DNA of 64,000 bases from Synechococcus sp. MW101C3 (GCF_002252635.1 NZ_NQKX01000009.1:124001-188000); one strand, 5' to 3'; positions 7,828-15,417 are shown, numbered from the stretch's first letter. Made by a program: numbers and translations. Notes: generated by a model from the letters alone, not told the origin.

Positions 7828-8730
7828 ATGAGCAAGGCAGAGACGATTCTGCATGCACTTCATTCGGCACCAGAAGTAGATCGGAGAAAGTTCCTGCGCA
7901 GCCAGAGCTTTCCGAGCATGCTGTATAAGTTCAAAGCAGTTGACATCAAGAAACCGCATATTCTTGAGGATATAGTTGTAGGCTCGAGACTTTATCTTAG
8001 CAGTCCAGAGTTGTTCAATGATCCATTTGACATGATGCCTCGCGTGACAGTTGAGGGGGATCTTTCAAGTCTGCTCACAAAGATCAAGTCACTGCCTGCG
8101 CCAAGTCCGCAGGCCAAGCAGGATGCAATAAGGAAAGCCCAATCAATTTGGCAAGAACACGGTTGGCCCGGAATTTCAAATGAGTTTAAAATTCAAGAAT
8201 CCGCTGAGGCACTCTTCAGGGAAACGGGTGTTTTTTGCTTCAGTACATCCTGTAAAGGATCAGAGAATGATTCGGCATCGAGAGAGAGCGGACCTCGCAA
8301 TAACCTTATGTGGAGCCATTATGGCGATAGTCACCGAGGTATCTGCCTGCAGTTTCAGGTGTTCAGGTATCCGCTGATACTGCGTCGCTTAGTCCGAGTC
8401 TCGTACTCGGACAGCTTTCCTGAAATTAACTGGATTTCACCCGCCTTTGAGCAAGAGTGCCTTTATGCAGCGACAAATAAGCACTCTCGCTGGTCTTACG
8501 AAAATGAATGGAGGCACGTTCAACCCAATTCTGCCGGTTCTTACTTACACTTTGAACCAGGCTTTCTCTCGGGCATTATCTTAGGTGCCAAGATTTCTGA
8601 AAGCTCTATTGGCGAGATTTCACGGATTTTGGGAAGGCGCGATCAGATGGGGCTGCCACCGCTGAAAAAATACCGAGCTGAAATGAAGCAGGGCTCATAT
8701 CAAATCAAGCTTTCTCGGTGGATCACATAG
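7828..8730 (+). CDS. DUF2971 domain protein
   Basis: A protein of about 300 residues with the DUF2971 signature: MLYKFKAVD (31-39), LYLSSPELFNDPFDMMP (56-71), CFSTSC (137-142) and LMWSHYGDSHRGICLQF (160-176), then a C-terminal WSYENEWR motif. These conserved Asn, Asp, His and Glu residues suggest an enzymatic fold, but the biochemical role is not established. DUF2971 genes are often found in accessory and defence-rich islands. The ATG at 7828 places the domain near the N-terminus; an earlier in-frame start at 7759 adds a low-complexity leader. It closes with attC site 4. Confidence 0.85.
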   Translation: MSKAETILHALHSAPEVDRRKFLRSQSFPSMLYKFKAVDIKKPHILEDIVVGSRLYLSSPELFNDPFDMMPRVTVEGDLSSLLTKIKSLPAPSPQAKQDAIRKAQSIWQEHGWPGISNEFKIQESAEALFRETGVFCFSTSCKGSENDSASRESGPRNNLMWSHYGDSHRGICLQFQVFRYPLILRRLVRVSYSDSFPEINWISPAFEQECLYAATNKHSRWSYENEWRHVQPNSAGSYLHFEPGFLSGIILGAKISESSIGEISRILGRRDQMGLPPLKKYRAEMKQGSYQIKLSRWIT

Positions 8731-8748
8731 CAATCATGAATCACGACA

Positions 8749-8834
8749 GTCCAACATCCAGGCGCAGAAGACGGGAGCGGAAGCTGTATTCTCGCCAGTT
8801 GCTTCCTGCCCGCTTCTGATCTGGGGCGTTAGGC
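8749..8834 (+). other. attC site 4
   Basis: Left box GTCCAAC (8749-8755) and right box GTTAGGC (8828-8834). Arm CATCCAGGCGCAGAAGACGG pairs with CGCTTCTGATCTGGGGC with mismatches. Its arms differ from those of sites 2, 3 and 5, so it belongs to another attC subtype. It closes the DUF2971 cassette. Confidence 0.82.
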
Positions 8835-8941
8835 GGGCTGCGCTTCTAGTCAGCGACTAGGATATATTTGCGAGAGCTGTCTGCCCAAGTTGTCAATAGG
8901 ATATTCTCAACCTCTTCAATCATAGCGATCTATTTAATGCC

Positions 8942-9847
8942 ATGAACAGAGAAGAGTTCGAGAACAGGATGCGGTCAGCTGATGCTGAGCTTAGACAGCA
9001 AGGATATTCTGTTGGCATGCGAGCCCATCTGGCTTTTGATAGGATTTCGCCCAACTCCTCATTCACTTTTCTTCCAGCATGGCAAAGAAAGATATTTCCA
9101 GATCGAGACCATGAAGGCCAGGATCTTCACGACAAAGTACAAGAATGGTACAGGGAGCATTACGGTGAACGATCTCAGTGGATTCTGCGCCTAGACTCGA
9201 TTCCAATCATCGCATTGGATGATATCTATTTCCTCCGAATACCAATCTGTTTTGGTGCTGGGCCTCACAGGGTAAGCTTCATGGAGCTGGTTGAGGGGTT
9301 TACCCCACATACGGGATCATTGCTTGCAGACGAAGAGATCAGATCAATAAGGCGAGACTTCGAAGAGGGGTATCCACTAATGCTTTCTATTCAGAATTTA
9401 TTAAACGCAGTGAGATCAACGTCATCATCACCTAGGCTTGCCGGCGATCCATTTCTCATTAGCGCAGATCGAGATCGTATAATTGCTGGAAGAAGTCTTA
9501 CGATTCCCTATGACACAAATAACTCGGCTTTCCACTCACAGCAATGGACCGAGAAGATGCTCAAGTCATTACTGTTCACTGTTGAAGGAATGGAAGAAAT
9601 CTCAATTAAGAAAGACTTCAGTCACGGAGTGCTCAAAATCTGGGATTTTTTGAAGACAAAACACGAAGGCTATGCGCATCTTGAGGGCAGCATTCAGGCG
9701 GTTTCCAGCATTACGATGGAAGTAAGATATTCAAAGGACGAGCTTTCACTTCGTGATGCAGTCAGTATCTTTTGGGAGTCCCTTAGGGTATCTGCTTACT
9801 GCGCAGAGATTCTTCATCGCGGATGCCAGAATCAAGAAGACGCTTAA
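8942..9847 (+). CDS. Hypothetical 301-residue protein, cassette-borne
   Basis: I do not recognise this protein. It is soluble, acidic and mixed alpha/beta, with no signal peptide or membrane span. Visible features are an aromatic N-terminal third (FTFLPAWQRKIFPD), a central LSIQNLLNAV helix, and a helical C-terminal third (from about residue 195) with FWESLRVSAYCAEIL near the end. It is the only gene between attC sites 4 and 5 and fills that cassette. Full open frame and cassette position support a real gene; base composition is well below that of the flanking core genes. No function can be assigned. Confidence 0.7.
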   Translation: MNREEFENRMRSADAELRQQGYSVGMRAHLAFDRISPNSSFTFLPAWQRKIFPDRDHEGQDLHDKVQEWYREHYGERSQWILRLDSIPIIALDDIYFLRIPICFGAGPHRVSFMELVEGFTPHTGSLLADEEIRSIRRDFEEGYPLMLSIQNLLNAVRSTSSSPRLAGDPFLISADRDRIIAGRSLTIPYDTNNSAFHSQQWTEKMLKSLLFTVEGMEEISIKKDFSHGVLKIWDFLKTKHEGYAHLEGSIQAVSSITMEVRYSKDELSLRDAVSIFWESLRVSAYCAEILHRGCQNQEDA

Positions 9848-9853
9848 ATTACA

Positions 9854-9943
9854 GCCTAACATCACCATACACCTGAGCCGCATCCGTATAGCTCTCTACT
9901 TCGCTGATCAAAGCTTGCGACCAGGTGATGGCAAGCGTTAGGC
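9854..9943 (+). other. attC site 5
   Basis: Perfect boxes GCCTAAC (9854-9860) and GTTAGGC (9937-9943). Inner arms CATCACCATACACCTG and CAGGTGATGGCAAGC pair, and match those of sites 2 and 3. It closes the cassette with the 301-residue protein, seven bases after that gene's stop codon. Confidence 0.92.
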
Positions 9944-10058
9944 CACAAAACACGCACCCGCAACAGCCCGCCGGCAGCTGAGCGACACTACCCAGTATCG
10001 ATGAGCTATCGAACCACCTTCACTCAGTGAAGAGCTTGCCTGCTTCACCACCTCAAAG

Positions 10059-10310
10059 ATGAACCCTCGCACACTGAAGCTCATGGCCATGGTGGGGTTG
10101 TCAATGTTCATCGGCGGCTTCTTTTTGGGGGTCCACTTCGTAGGTGTTCCCTATCAGGACCCAACGCCTGTACAGCGAGCCGATGAGGCATTGCATAGCA
10201 GCATCTCTGGCTGGCTCATGGGCGCAGGCATCTGAGTATTCCTATTCTCAGCAATCCTGGCATTCGCTCGCATCATCCTGATCCGGTCGCGCGGCGGCGC
10301 AACGAGCTGA
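10059..10310 (+). pseudogene. Two-helix membrane protein interrupted by in-frame TGA
   Basis: The ATG at 10059 encodes 58 residues with one membrane helix (about 8-28, MAMVGLSMFIGGFFLGVHFV) up to a TGA at 10233-10235. The same frame continues without a break as VFLFSAILAFARIILIRS, a second membrane helix followed by a basic end and a TGA at 10308. Readthrough would give an 83-residue two-helix protein. A single base change from a sense codon explains it best; the family is unknown. It lies just after attC site 5. Confidence 0.55.
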
Positions 10311-10471
10311 AGTTGCTGCCAAAAAGATCGCTCACCCGGAGATGCTCCAGGGCCTATGCGCTGATCAGAAAGGGATGCCTTCGCGATCGTGTTCCGCTAC
10401 TTCGTTCTTTCTGTGAGTGAGCACTCGTAAGGGTTCATGCCTGCCGATCCGCTACAGCGTCTGGCAATGAA

Positions 10472-11278
10472 TCAACTCATCTGCTGCTTGAGCACCGAGC
10501 GCGTGGCATCGTCCGCCGGGAACATATGCTCCACTCGCAGCGAAGCCAGCGTGATGTCATTCGGCGTTCCAAACGTCGAGAACATGCTGAAAAACGCAAG
10601 TTCCCCGTACGGTGAGGCGAACCGCGTGGTGAGTACGGGCGCTTGGGGGCGCGAGCTTGATCCCGATGGTGCCGCGCTGCCGAGACGCGAGACCAGGAAG
10701 GCCTCATAGGCGGCCATACGAGGCTGCAGCGAAGGATGGACTGCGGCTTCACGGCGAAGCATCGCCAGGAAGCGCGGACCCACGTCGTCGAGGTTGGTCA
10801 CGTGGCGAGCCAGACCTTCCGGATGCGTGAGCAGGTCGAGGAGGTTCACGGGCCCCTGGCCCATCAGGGCCGCGGCGGATGGCATGAGTGTTGTCGCCAA
10901 CCAGATGGTCCCGCTGTTCATGCGCAGCAGATTCCATTCGGCATCGAGGATCAGGGCCGGCGCGGGTTCATGGGCCTTCAGCAGCTGTTCGAGGGCCTGT
11001 CCTGCATCGGCCAGCCACGGATCGTCCAGCTGCCCCTCGGTGTAGGCGGGGGCGTACCCGGCCATGAGCAATGTCTCATTGCTGAGGGCCAGGGGTGCGT
11101 CGAGAACCCGCAGCCAGGCGATCAGCAGCTCGCGGCTCGGACGGGAGCGGCCGCTCTCGACAAAGCTGACATGGCGCTGGGAAACCCCCAGTTGCAGCGC
11201 CAGCTCAAGTTGGCTGACGCGTCGGGCCTTGCGGGCCCTCTGGAGGGCCTCTCTGAGGGATGGAGATGCAAGGGACAT
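10472..11278 (-). CDS. XRE-family regulator with MmyB-like ligand domain
   Basis: A protein of about 268 residues. The N-terminus holds a Cro/CI helix-turn-helix (SQLELALQLGVSQRHVSFVESGRSRPS), the rest a MmyB/PAS-like domain (WNLLRMNSGTIWL, then PVNLLDLLTHPEGL, ending FFSMFSTFGTPNDITLASLRVEHMFPAD). Regulators of this type usually sense a small molecule and repress a neighbouring metabolic gene and themselves. The ATG at 11278 is preferred to a TTG 15 bases upstream. It runs against the array and faces away from the DUF2834 gene, with a perfect palindrome between them. Confidence 0.88.
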   Translation of the reverse strand: MSLASPSLREALQRARKARRVSQLELALQLGVSQRHVSFVESGRSRPSRELLIAWLRVLDAPLALSNETLLMAGYAPAYTEGQLDDPWLADAGQALEQLLKAHEPAPALILDAEWNLLRMNSGTIWLATTLMPSAAALMGQGPVNLLDLLTHPEGLARHVTNLDDVGPRFLAMLRREAAVHPSLQPRMAAYEAFLVSRLGSAAPSGSSSRPQAPVLTTRFASPYGELAFFSMFSTFGTPNDITLASLRVEHMFPADDATRSVLKQQMS

Positions 11279-11310
11279 GCCGCGTTCAACCAAGGACCAT
11301 GGATCGAGCC

Positions 11311-11327
11311 ATTACCTCCGAGGTAAT
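11311..11327. promoter_or_regulatory. Perfect palindrome, probable operator
   Basis: ATTACCTC-C-GAGGTAAT is an exact 8-bp inverted repeat around one base, 33 bases upstream of the XRE gene and 56 upstream of the DUF2834 gene. Size and symmetry fit a dimeric helix-turn-helix regulator. Binding by the adjacent XRE protein is inferred from position. Confidence 0.6.
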
Positions 11328-11382
11328 TGCTCCCATTCCCAAATAATCAGAGAGTAAAGGCTCCACGGCTGATGCCCCCACC

Positions 11383-11685
11383 ATGCAACGCGCTCTGATC
11401 GTCATCGTCCTTGCCCTCTTTGCTGCCCTGAGTGGCGCAGCCCTCTGGTACCACGGCTACTGGGGCATCATCGAGCCGAATTTCCGCAGCTTCGCAGCAG
11501 CCCAGGTCTTCGCCGACCTGGTGATTGCGCTGACCCTCGTGTTGGTGTGGATGTGGCGCGATGCGAGGGCGCAGGGGCGGAACCCCTGGCCTTGGATCCT
11601 GGCCACGCTGGCTGTGGGTTCCTTCGGCCCCCTGGGTTACCTGCTCACCCGTCGGGAGGCTGATTCCTCGGCATCCAAGGCGTGA
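11383..11685 (+). CDS. DUF2834 membrane protein
   Basis: A 100-residue protein with three membrane helices (about 5-24, 38-60 and 70-88). GYWGIIEPNFRSFAAAQVFADL and WMWRDARAQGRNPWPW are the conserved DUF2834 stretches. The family is uncharacterised. It sits divergently from the XRE regulator across a palindrome, which is probably its control site, and is followed by attC site 6, so regulator and target may travel as one cassette. Confidence 0.82.
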   Translation: MQRALIVIVLALFAALSGAALWYHGYWGIIEPNFRSFAAAQVFADLVIALTLVLVWMWRDARAQGRNPWPWILATLAVGSFGPLGYLLTRREADSSASKA

Positions 11686-11755
11686 CTCGCCAGGCCACCT
11701 GCGAGCACGTAGCAACCATCAACGTGCGTGCCGGGCGCGTCTGCTTTGTGAAGGG

Positions 11756-11840
11756 GCCTAACCTCAAGATTCGGAAGACGGGAGCGAATGGTGCCGCCTA
11801 TGCCATCTCCATAATCTGCCTCTGAACTGAAGCGTTAGGC
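11756..11840 (+). other. attC site 6
   Basis: Boxes GCCTAAC (11756-11762) and GTTAGGC (11834-11840) are perfect. Arms CTCAAGATTCGGAAG and CTCTGAACTGAAGC pair imperfectly. The right arm resembles no other site here. It closes the DUF2834 unit and precedes the VOC gene. Confidence 0.82.
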
Positions 11841-11867
11841 GTCACATTCAGTCCTCAATCTACCGCC

Positions 11868-12257
11868 ATGTCCTTCAGCCGAATCCTCACGAACATCTGC
11901 GCCGACGATCTCGCCGCATGCCGTGACTTCTACGTTCAGCTGCTGGGCTTTGTGGTGAAGTACGACAGTGATTGGTACGTGCAGCTGGGAGCCCCGGGAC
12001 CCTTGGAGCTTGAGTTCGGCATCATCAAGCGGACGCATGACCTCGTCCCCAAGGCCTACCAGACCGCTCCGACGGGAATGTATGTGACCTTCGTTGTTCT
12101 GGATGTCGATGAGGTCTACAAGAAGGCACAGGAGATGGGCGTAACAGTGATCCAGGAACCGCGAAACGAGTTCTACGGTCAACGCCGGTTCCTGGTGATT
12201 GACCCAGCCGGTTGCCTCATTGATGTGTGCTCGCCATGGAGCGAGCAGGAGAAGTGA
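11868..12257 (+). CDS. VOC (glyoxalase/bleomycin resistance) family protein
   Basis: A 129-residue single-module VOC protein built of paired beta-alpha-beta-beta-beta units. DLAACRDFYVQLLGF (15-29) is the first unit, with the strand ELEFGI, and the second includes VLDVDEVYKKAQEMGV and RRFLVIDPAGCLIDV near the end. VOC proteins bind a divalent metal and act as lyases, dioxygenases or drug-binding proteins; the substrate is not predictable here. It directly follows attC site 6 and is the last intact gene of the array. Confidence 0.88.
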   Translation: MSFSRILTNICADDLAACRDFYVQLLGFVVKYDSDWYVQLGAPGPLELEFGIIKRTHDLVPKAYQTAPTGMYVTFVVLDVDEVYKKAQEMGVTVIQEPRNEFYGQRRFLVIDPAGCLIDVCSPWSEQEK

Positions 12258-12267
12258 GCCGCGGCGA

Positions 12268-12296
12268 CACCTAAGCTCTCGCGCAAGCGTTAGCGC
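12268..12296 (+). other. attC-like stump
   Basis: ACCTAAG ... GCAAGCGTTAGCG spans only about 29 bases, with a left-box-like and a right-box-like element and almost no stem between. It sits where the VOC cassette should end. I read it as an attC site that lost its centre; chance similarity cannot be excluded. Confidence 0.35.
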
Positions 12297-12299
12297 CAG

Positions 12300-12682
12300 A
12301 CGAAGCCCACAAGAGCCATCACATTCTTCCTGTTCCCTGCAGCGCTCGTCACCACCCCGATCAGCTCCTTCAGGTTGGCTTCAGCCGCACTGCCGGTTTA
12401 GGACCCAACACCTTTGATGTTGACCGAGCAGGCCACCGAAGCACAAAGCGTGCAGTGACTCATCTGCGGCAGTGCCATCGTTGCGCTTGCAGATGTAATC
12501 GGGCGATGGAAACCAAGACAACCACCCGGATAACGTCTGCCTGGTTCTGTGGGCGAATCCCGTTGGGCCCATCAGAGGCGAGAGATCAAGAGAAATCCGC
12601 CGCTTCCGCCGCTCAGCTAAGCCGCAGGACGCTTCACACCCATCAACGACCCTGGCGCCTTCGGAGGGGGGCCACGCTCTCT
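12300..12682. other. Intergenic region at the right end of the array
   Basis: No gene supported. A hydrophobic open stretch near 12303-12402 reads like a signal peptide (TFFLFPAALVTTPI) but has only an ACG in place of a start, so it is at best a remnant. Composition returns to that of core genes by about 12600. Confidence 0.4.
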
Positions 12683-13168
12683 TCAGGCCCGCTGCAGATC
12701 GCTGCCCAGCAGGTCGCCGATCCGTTGGGCCAGCACGTCAAAGCAGGCGGAGAAGGCTGTTCTCGCCTCTTCCATCTCTGTGTGCGCAGCAGGGTCGGGC
12801 AGTCCCCAATGCAGCCGCGTGGTGCCGGCTGGCAGCGGGTCGCAGTGACGGGTCGCGTGATCGCACACGGTGATCACCAGATCGAACGGGTCGGCCGACG
12901 CCTCCAGCACCGCCGCCAGGCTCTTGCTGGTGAACTGGCCGGGGTCGACGGGCAGGCGGCTGATCTGCTCCAGCGCCAGCGGATGGACCCGCCCGGTGGG
13001 GGCACTGCCGGCGCTGGCGACCTCGACGGCCCCCTGACCGAGGGCCTGAAACAGGGCTTCCGCCATGATGCTGCGCGCCGAATTGCCGGTGCACACCACC
13101 AGCACCCGCTGCCTGGCTCTCTTCGTCACAAGGTTGCTGCGCAATGGGTTGGTTGAGCGCGGCCCCAT
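12683..13168 (-). CDS. arsC: Arsenate reductase (low-molecular-weight phosphatase fold)
   Basis: A 161-residue protein of the low-molecular-weight tyrosine phosphatase fold. The P-loop CTGNSAR (C26-R32) supplies the nucleophile, and C102 and C109 in VCDHATRHC are the redox cysteines that shuttle the disulfide in arsenate reductases; HWGLPDPA follows. It should reduce arsenate to arsenite in the cytoplasm using thioredoxin or glutaredoxin. The ATG at 13168 is chosen because earlier in-frame starts would run into the tRNA gene; a GTG at 13129 would be closer to the usual family length. No arsR or arsenite pump lies next to it. Confidence 0.85.
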   Translation of the reverse strand: MGPRSTNPLRSNLVTKRARQRVLVVCTGNSARSIMAEALFQALGQGAVEVASAGSAPTGRVHPLALEQISRLPVDPGQFTSKSLAAVLEASADPFDLVITVCDHATRHCDPLPAGTTRLHWGLPDPAAHTEMEEARTAFSACFDVLAQRIGDLLGSDLQRA

Positions 13169-13299
13169 CCCCCGGCCCGTGCTGAACCGCTCAGGAACTA
13201 CCGGCGGCGGTCGGAATCGGATGGCCACGCCTGGCGCCCATGCGCTTCCCGGGTCGCAGGCAGCACACGAGCCCTTGCTTCGGCTGCGTTCAGGAGGCA

Positions 13300-13373
<74 letters not shown>

Positions 13374-13417
13374 TTGCGGCCCATTATGAGCTCCGCCCAC
13401 GCGGGCATGATGGACCA

Positions 13418-13831
13418 CGAAAGCAGGCGAGGTGGTCGCAATCGGGGCAGCGTTTCGGTCTTCGGGCCGGGCGCCGGGCCCGGTTGAGGAAAGTCCGGGC
13501 TCCCGAATGGCCAGGCTTGCTGGGTAACGCCCAGTGCGGGTGACCGTGAGGAGAGTGCCACAGAAACACACCGCCGATGGCTCAGGGGGGTTCGCCCACC
13601 GAGCACAGGCAAGGGTGCAAAGGTGCGGTAAGAGCGCACCAGCAGCATCGAGAGGTGCTGGCTCGGTAAACCCCGGCCGGGAGCAAGGCCGAGGGACAAG
13701 GGTTGGCCATGACACCCGTCCCGCTTCATGTGTGCCGCTCGAGGCCGTTGGTAACAACGGTCCCAGATAGATGACCGCCCCGGTCCGCTCCGGCGGAACG
13801 GAACAGAACCCGGCTTACGTCCTGCTTTCAC
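13418..13831 (+). ncRNA. rnpB: RNase P RNA, cyanobacterial type A
   Basis: The ribozyme that matures tRNA 5' ends. Diagnostic segments are GAGGAAAGTCCGGGCTCCC (from 13486), GGTAACGCCCAGTGCGGGTG, the CR II/III element with GAGAGTGCCACAGAAA, GGTAAACCCC, and CAGATAGATGACCG near the 3' end. The ends pair: GAAAGCAGG (13419-13427) with CCTGCTTTC (13821-13829), forming P1. CAGAACCCGGCTTA before the 3' end is typical of cyanobacteria. Ends are set by the P1 helix. Confidence 0.93.
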
Positions 13832-13840
13832 CCCCTGACG

Positions 13841-14617
13841 ATGACGCCCCCAGGCCCAACGCTGAGCCCCCGCCGGCAGCGCCAGCTGCTGGCCTTCCTG
13901 GCCAGCCTGGGGCTGGAGGAGCCCAGCACGGGCCTGTCGGGTCTGGCTTCGATCGATGAGGCCCTCACCCACACCTCCGCCGGCCTGGCGCGCAACCATG
14001 AGCGGCTGGAGTTTCTCGGCGATGCGGTGCTGCGGCTGGCCGCCTCCGAGCACCTGCAGCGCCTGCACCCGCAGCTGAGCGTGGGCGCGCGTTCGGAGCT
14101 GCGGGCCCAGATCGTCAGCGACCGCTGGCTGGCGGACCTGGGCGATCGCTGCGGGATCGATGCGGTGGTGCGGCTTGGCGCCATGGCGGCCGGGGATGCC
14201 GCAGCGCGGCGCACGATCCGCGCCGAGGCCTGTGAAGCCCTGATCGGCGCGCTCTACGAAACCTGGGGAACCCTGGAGCCGGTGCACCGCTGGCTCTCCC
14301 CCCACTGGTCGGAGAGCATCGCGGCGCTGCTGGCCGATCCGCACCGCCACAACTGGAAGCAGGCCCTGCAGGAATGGACCCAGGCGCGGGGGCTGGGTCT
14401 GCCCGCCTACAGCTGTGAAGAGTGCAGCCAGGGGCATGGCGATCCGCGCCGCTTCCGCAGCGCCGTGGTGGTGGCCAGCTACGCCGCCGCATCACCGCTG
14501 GGCGAAGGCTGGGGCCGTTCGCGCCGCGAGGCCGAACAGCAGGCGGCCAGCGCGGCGCTCAGGGTGCTGGAACTGGAGCAGGGCGCCGAAGCGCTCAGGC
14601 CTGCTCCAGGCTGCTGA
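13841..14617 (+). CDS. rnc: Ribonuclease III
   Basis: A 258-residue double-stranded RNA endonuclease for rRNA and mRNA processing. NHERLEFLGDAVL carries catalytic E54, E57 and D61. The second catalytic segment reads AEACEALIGALYE, with Glu129 where most family members have Asp and the usual Glu at 132; the change is conservative but worth noting. A C-terminal double-stranded RNA-binding domain spans about 165-250 (WKQALQEWTQARG ... GWGRSRREAEQQAASAAL). It follows rnpB directly and converges on ndhS with a 23-bp overlap. Confidence 0.93.
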   Translation: MTPPGPTLSPRRQRQLLAFLASLGLEEPSTGLSGLASIDEALTHTSAGLARNHERLEFLGDAVLRLAASEHLQRLHPQLSVGARSELRAQIVSDRWLADLGDRCGIDAVVRLGAMAAGDAAARRTIRAEACEALIGALYETWGTLEPVHRWLSPHWSESIAALLADPHRHNWKQALQEWTQARGLGLPAYSCEECSQGHGDPRRFRSAVVVASYAAASPLGEGWGRSRREAEQQAASAALRVLELEQGAEALRPAPGC

Positions 14618-14780
14618 GGGGCAGCGTCACCAGCTTGTCCCAGTTGCCGCCCTCGAACAGCACCGCCACCTGCTTGCCGCTGAGGCGCTGCACGAAGCCG
14701 CGGTAGCCGTTGTAGATCGAGCGTGGGTCGCGGACCACCACGGTGGACCCGGGCAGGATCGGCAGCGCGCTGACAGCCAT
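14595..14780 (-). CDS. ndhS: NDH-1 complex subunit NdhS
   Basis: A 61-residue protein with the SH3-like fold of NdhS, the ferredoxin-docking subunit of cyanobacterial and chloroplast NDH-1. Recognised from ILPGSTVVVRDP, the YRGFVQR turn and KQVAVLFEGGNWDKLVTLPLSELE-like C-terminus (here SSLEQA). It would help bring electrons from reduced ferredoxin into the photosynthetic complex I for cyclic flow. It is convergent with rnc and stands alone on its strand. Confidence 0.88.
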   Translation of the reverse strand: MAVSALPILPGSTVVVRDPRSIYNGYRGFVQRLSGKQVAVLFEGGNWDKLVTLPLSSLEQA

Positions 14781-14832
14781 CGGTGGTCTGAAGGGGTGGC
14801 GCCATTATCGAGGCTGATGCAGGCGAGCGGGG

Positions 14833-15417
14833 ATGGCAAAAGGGGCACCACCGCGCCGTGATGGGGCTGACCTGCCGCCGCAGGAGGCCCCTGCGGCCGA
14901 TCCCTGGCTGGTGGTGGGGCGGATCGTGGCCGCCCAGGGCCTGGAAGGGGAGCTGCGCGTGCTGCCGCGCACCGATTTCCCGGAGCGCTTCACCCGCCCG
15001 GGGCCCCGCTGGCTGCGGAAGCAGCAGGAGCCTCCCCGGCCTGTGCGCCTGCTCAGTGGCCGTCAGCTGCCGGGGCGGGAGCTGTTCGTGGTGCGGCTGG
15101 AGGGGATCGGCAACCGCTCAGCGGCGGAGGCGATCGTGCAGCACGACCTGCTGGTGGAGGCGAGTGACCGCCCGCCGCTGGCCGACGGGGAGTTTCACCT
15201 GTTCGATCTGCAGGGGCTGGAGGTGCGGCTGGCGCCCGGCGGCACGCCAATCGGCACCGTCGTCGACCTGATCCACGCCGGGAATGACCTGCTGGAGGTG
15301 AGGCTGAGCGAGGGGCGGCGGGTGCTGATCCCCTTCGTGACACCGATCGTGCCGCGGGTGGAGGTCAGCGAAGGGTGGCTGGAAATCACACCGCCGCCGG
15401 GTTTGCTGGATCCCTGA
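14833..15417 (+). CDS. rimM: Ribosome maturation factor RimM
   Basis: A 194-residue 30S assembly factor that binds the head of the small subunit and S19. N-terminal RimM barrel: [20 protein letters not shown] and [15 protein letters not shown]-terminal PRC barrel: [28 protein letters not shown], then [14 protein letters not shown] proline-rich 22-residue leader precedes the core, so a later start is possible. It stands next to rnc, another rRNA-processing gene. Confidence 0.93.
   Translation: MAKGAPPRRDGADLPPQEAPAADPWLVVGRIVAAQGLEGELRVLPRTDFPERFTRPGPRWLRKQQEPPRPVRLLSGRQLPGRELFVVRLEGIGNRSAAEAIVQHDLLVEASDRPPLADGEFHLFDLQGLEVRLAPGGTPIGTVVDLIHAGNDLLEVRLSEGRRVLIPFVTPIVPRVEVSEGWLEITPPPGLLDP

Larger units (their letters stand above)
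3640..12300 (+). mobile_element. Integron-type gene cassette array without integrase (CALIN)
   Basis: Six imperfect palindromes of 85-90 bases plus one stump recur between genes. They have left boxes of the RYYYAAC type (GCCTAAC, GTCCAAC, CTCTAAC, GGCTAAC) and right boxes of the GTTRRRY type (GTTAGGC in four), the hallmarks of integron attC sites, all in the same orientation. Between them lie one or two small genes each, with lower GC than the flanks and no core functions. No tyrosine recombinase with an integron-integrase patch is encoded in this window, and no attI is evident. Boundaries are approximate: the left edge is set by the base-composition change and the right edge by the last attC-like stump. 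Confidence 0.75.

Noticed and set aside
7523-7831. 102-residue open frame between hicB remnant and DUF2971 gene
   Set aside because: It begins inside the hicB remnant, has no family features, and its composition reads like noncoding sequence. I see no attC or start signal for it.
3640-12300. Integron integrase or other recombinase in the array
   Set aside because: No open frame shows the tyrosine recombinase R...H-R-Y residues or a transposase DDE pattern, so mobility must depend on functions elsewhere.
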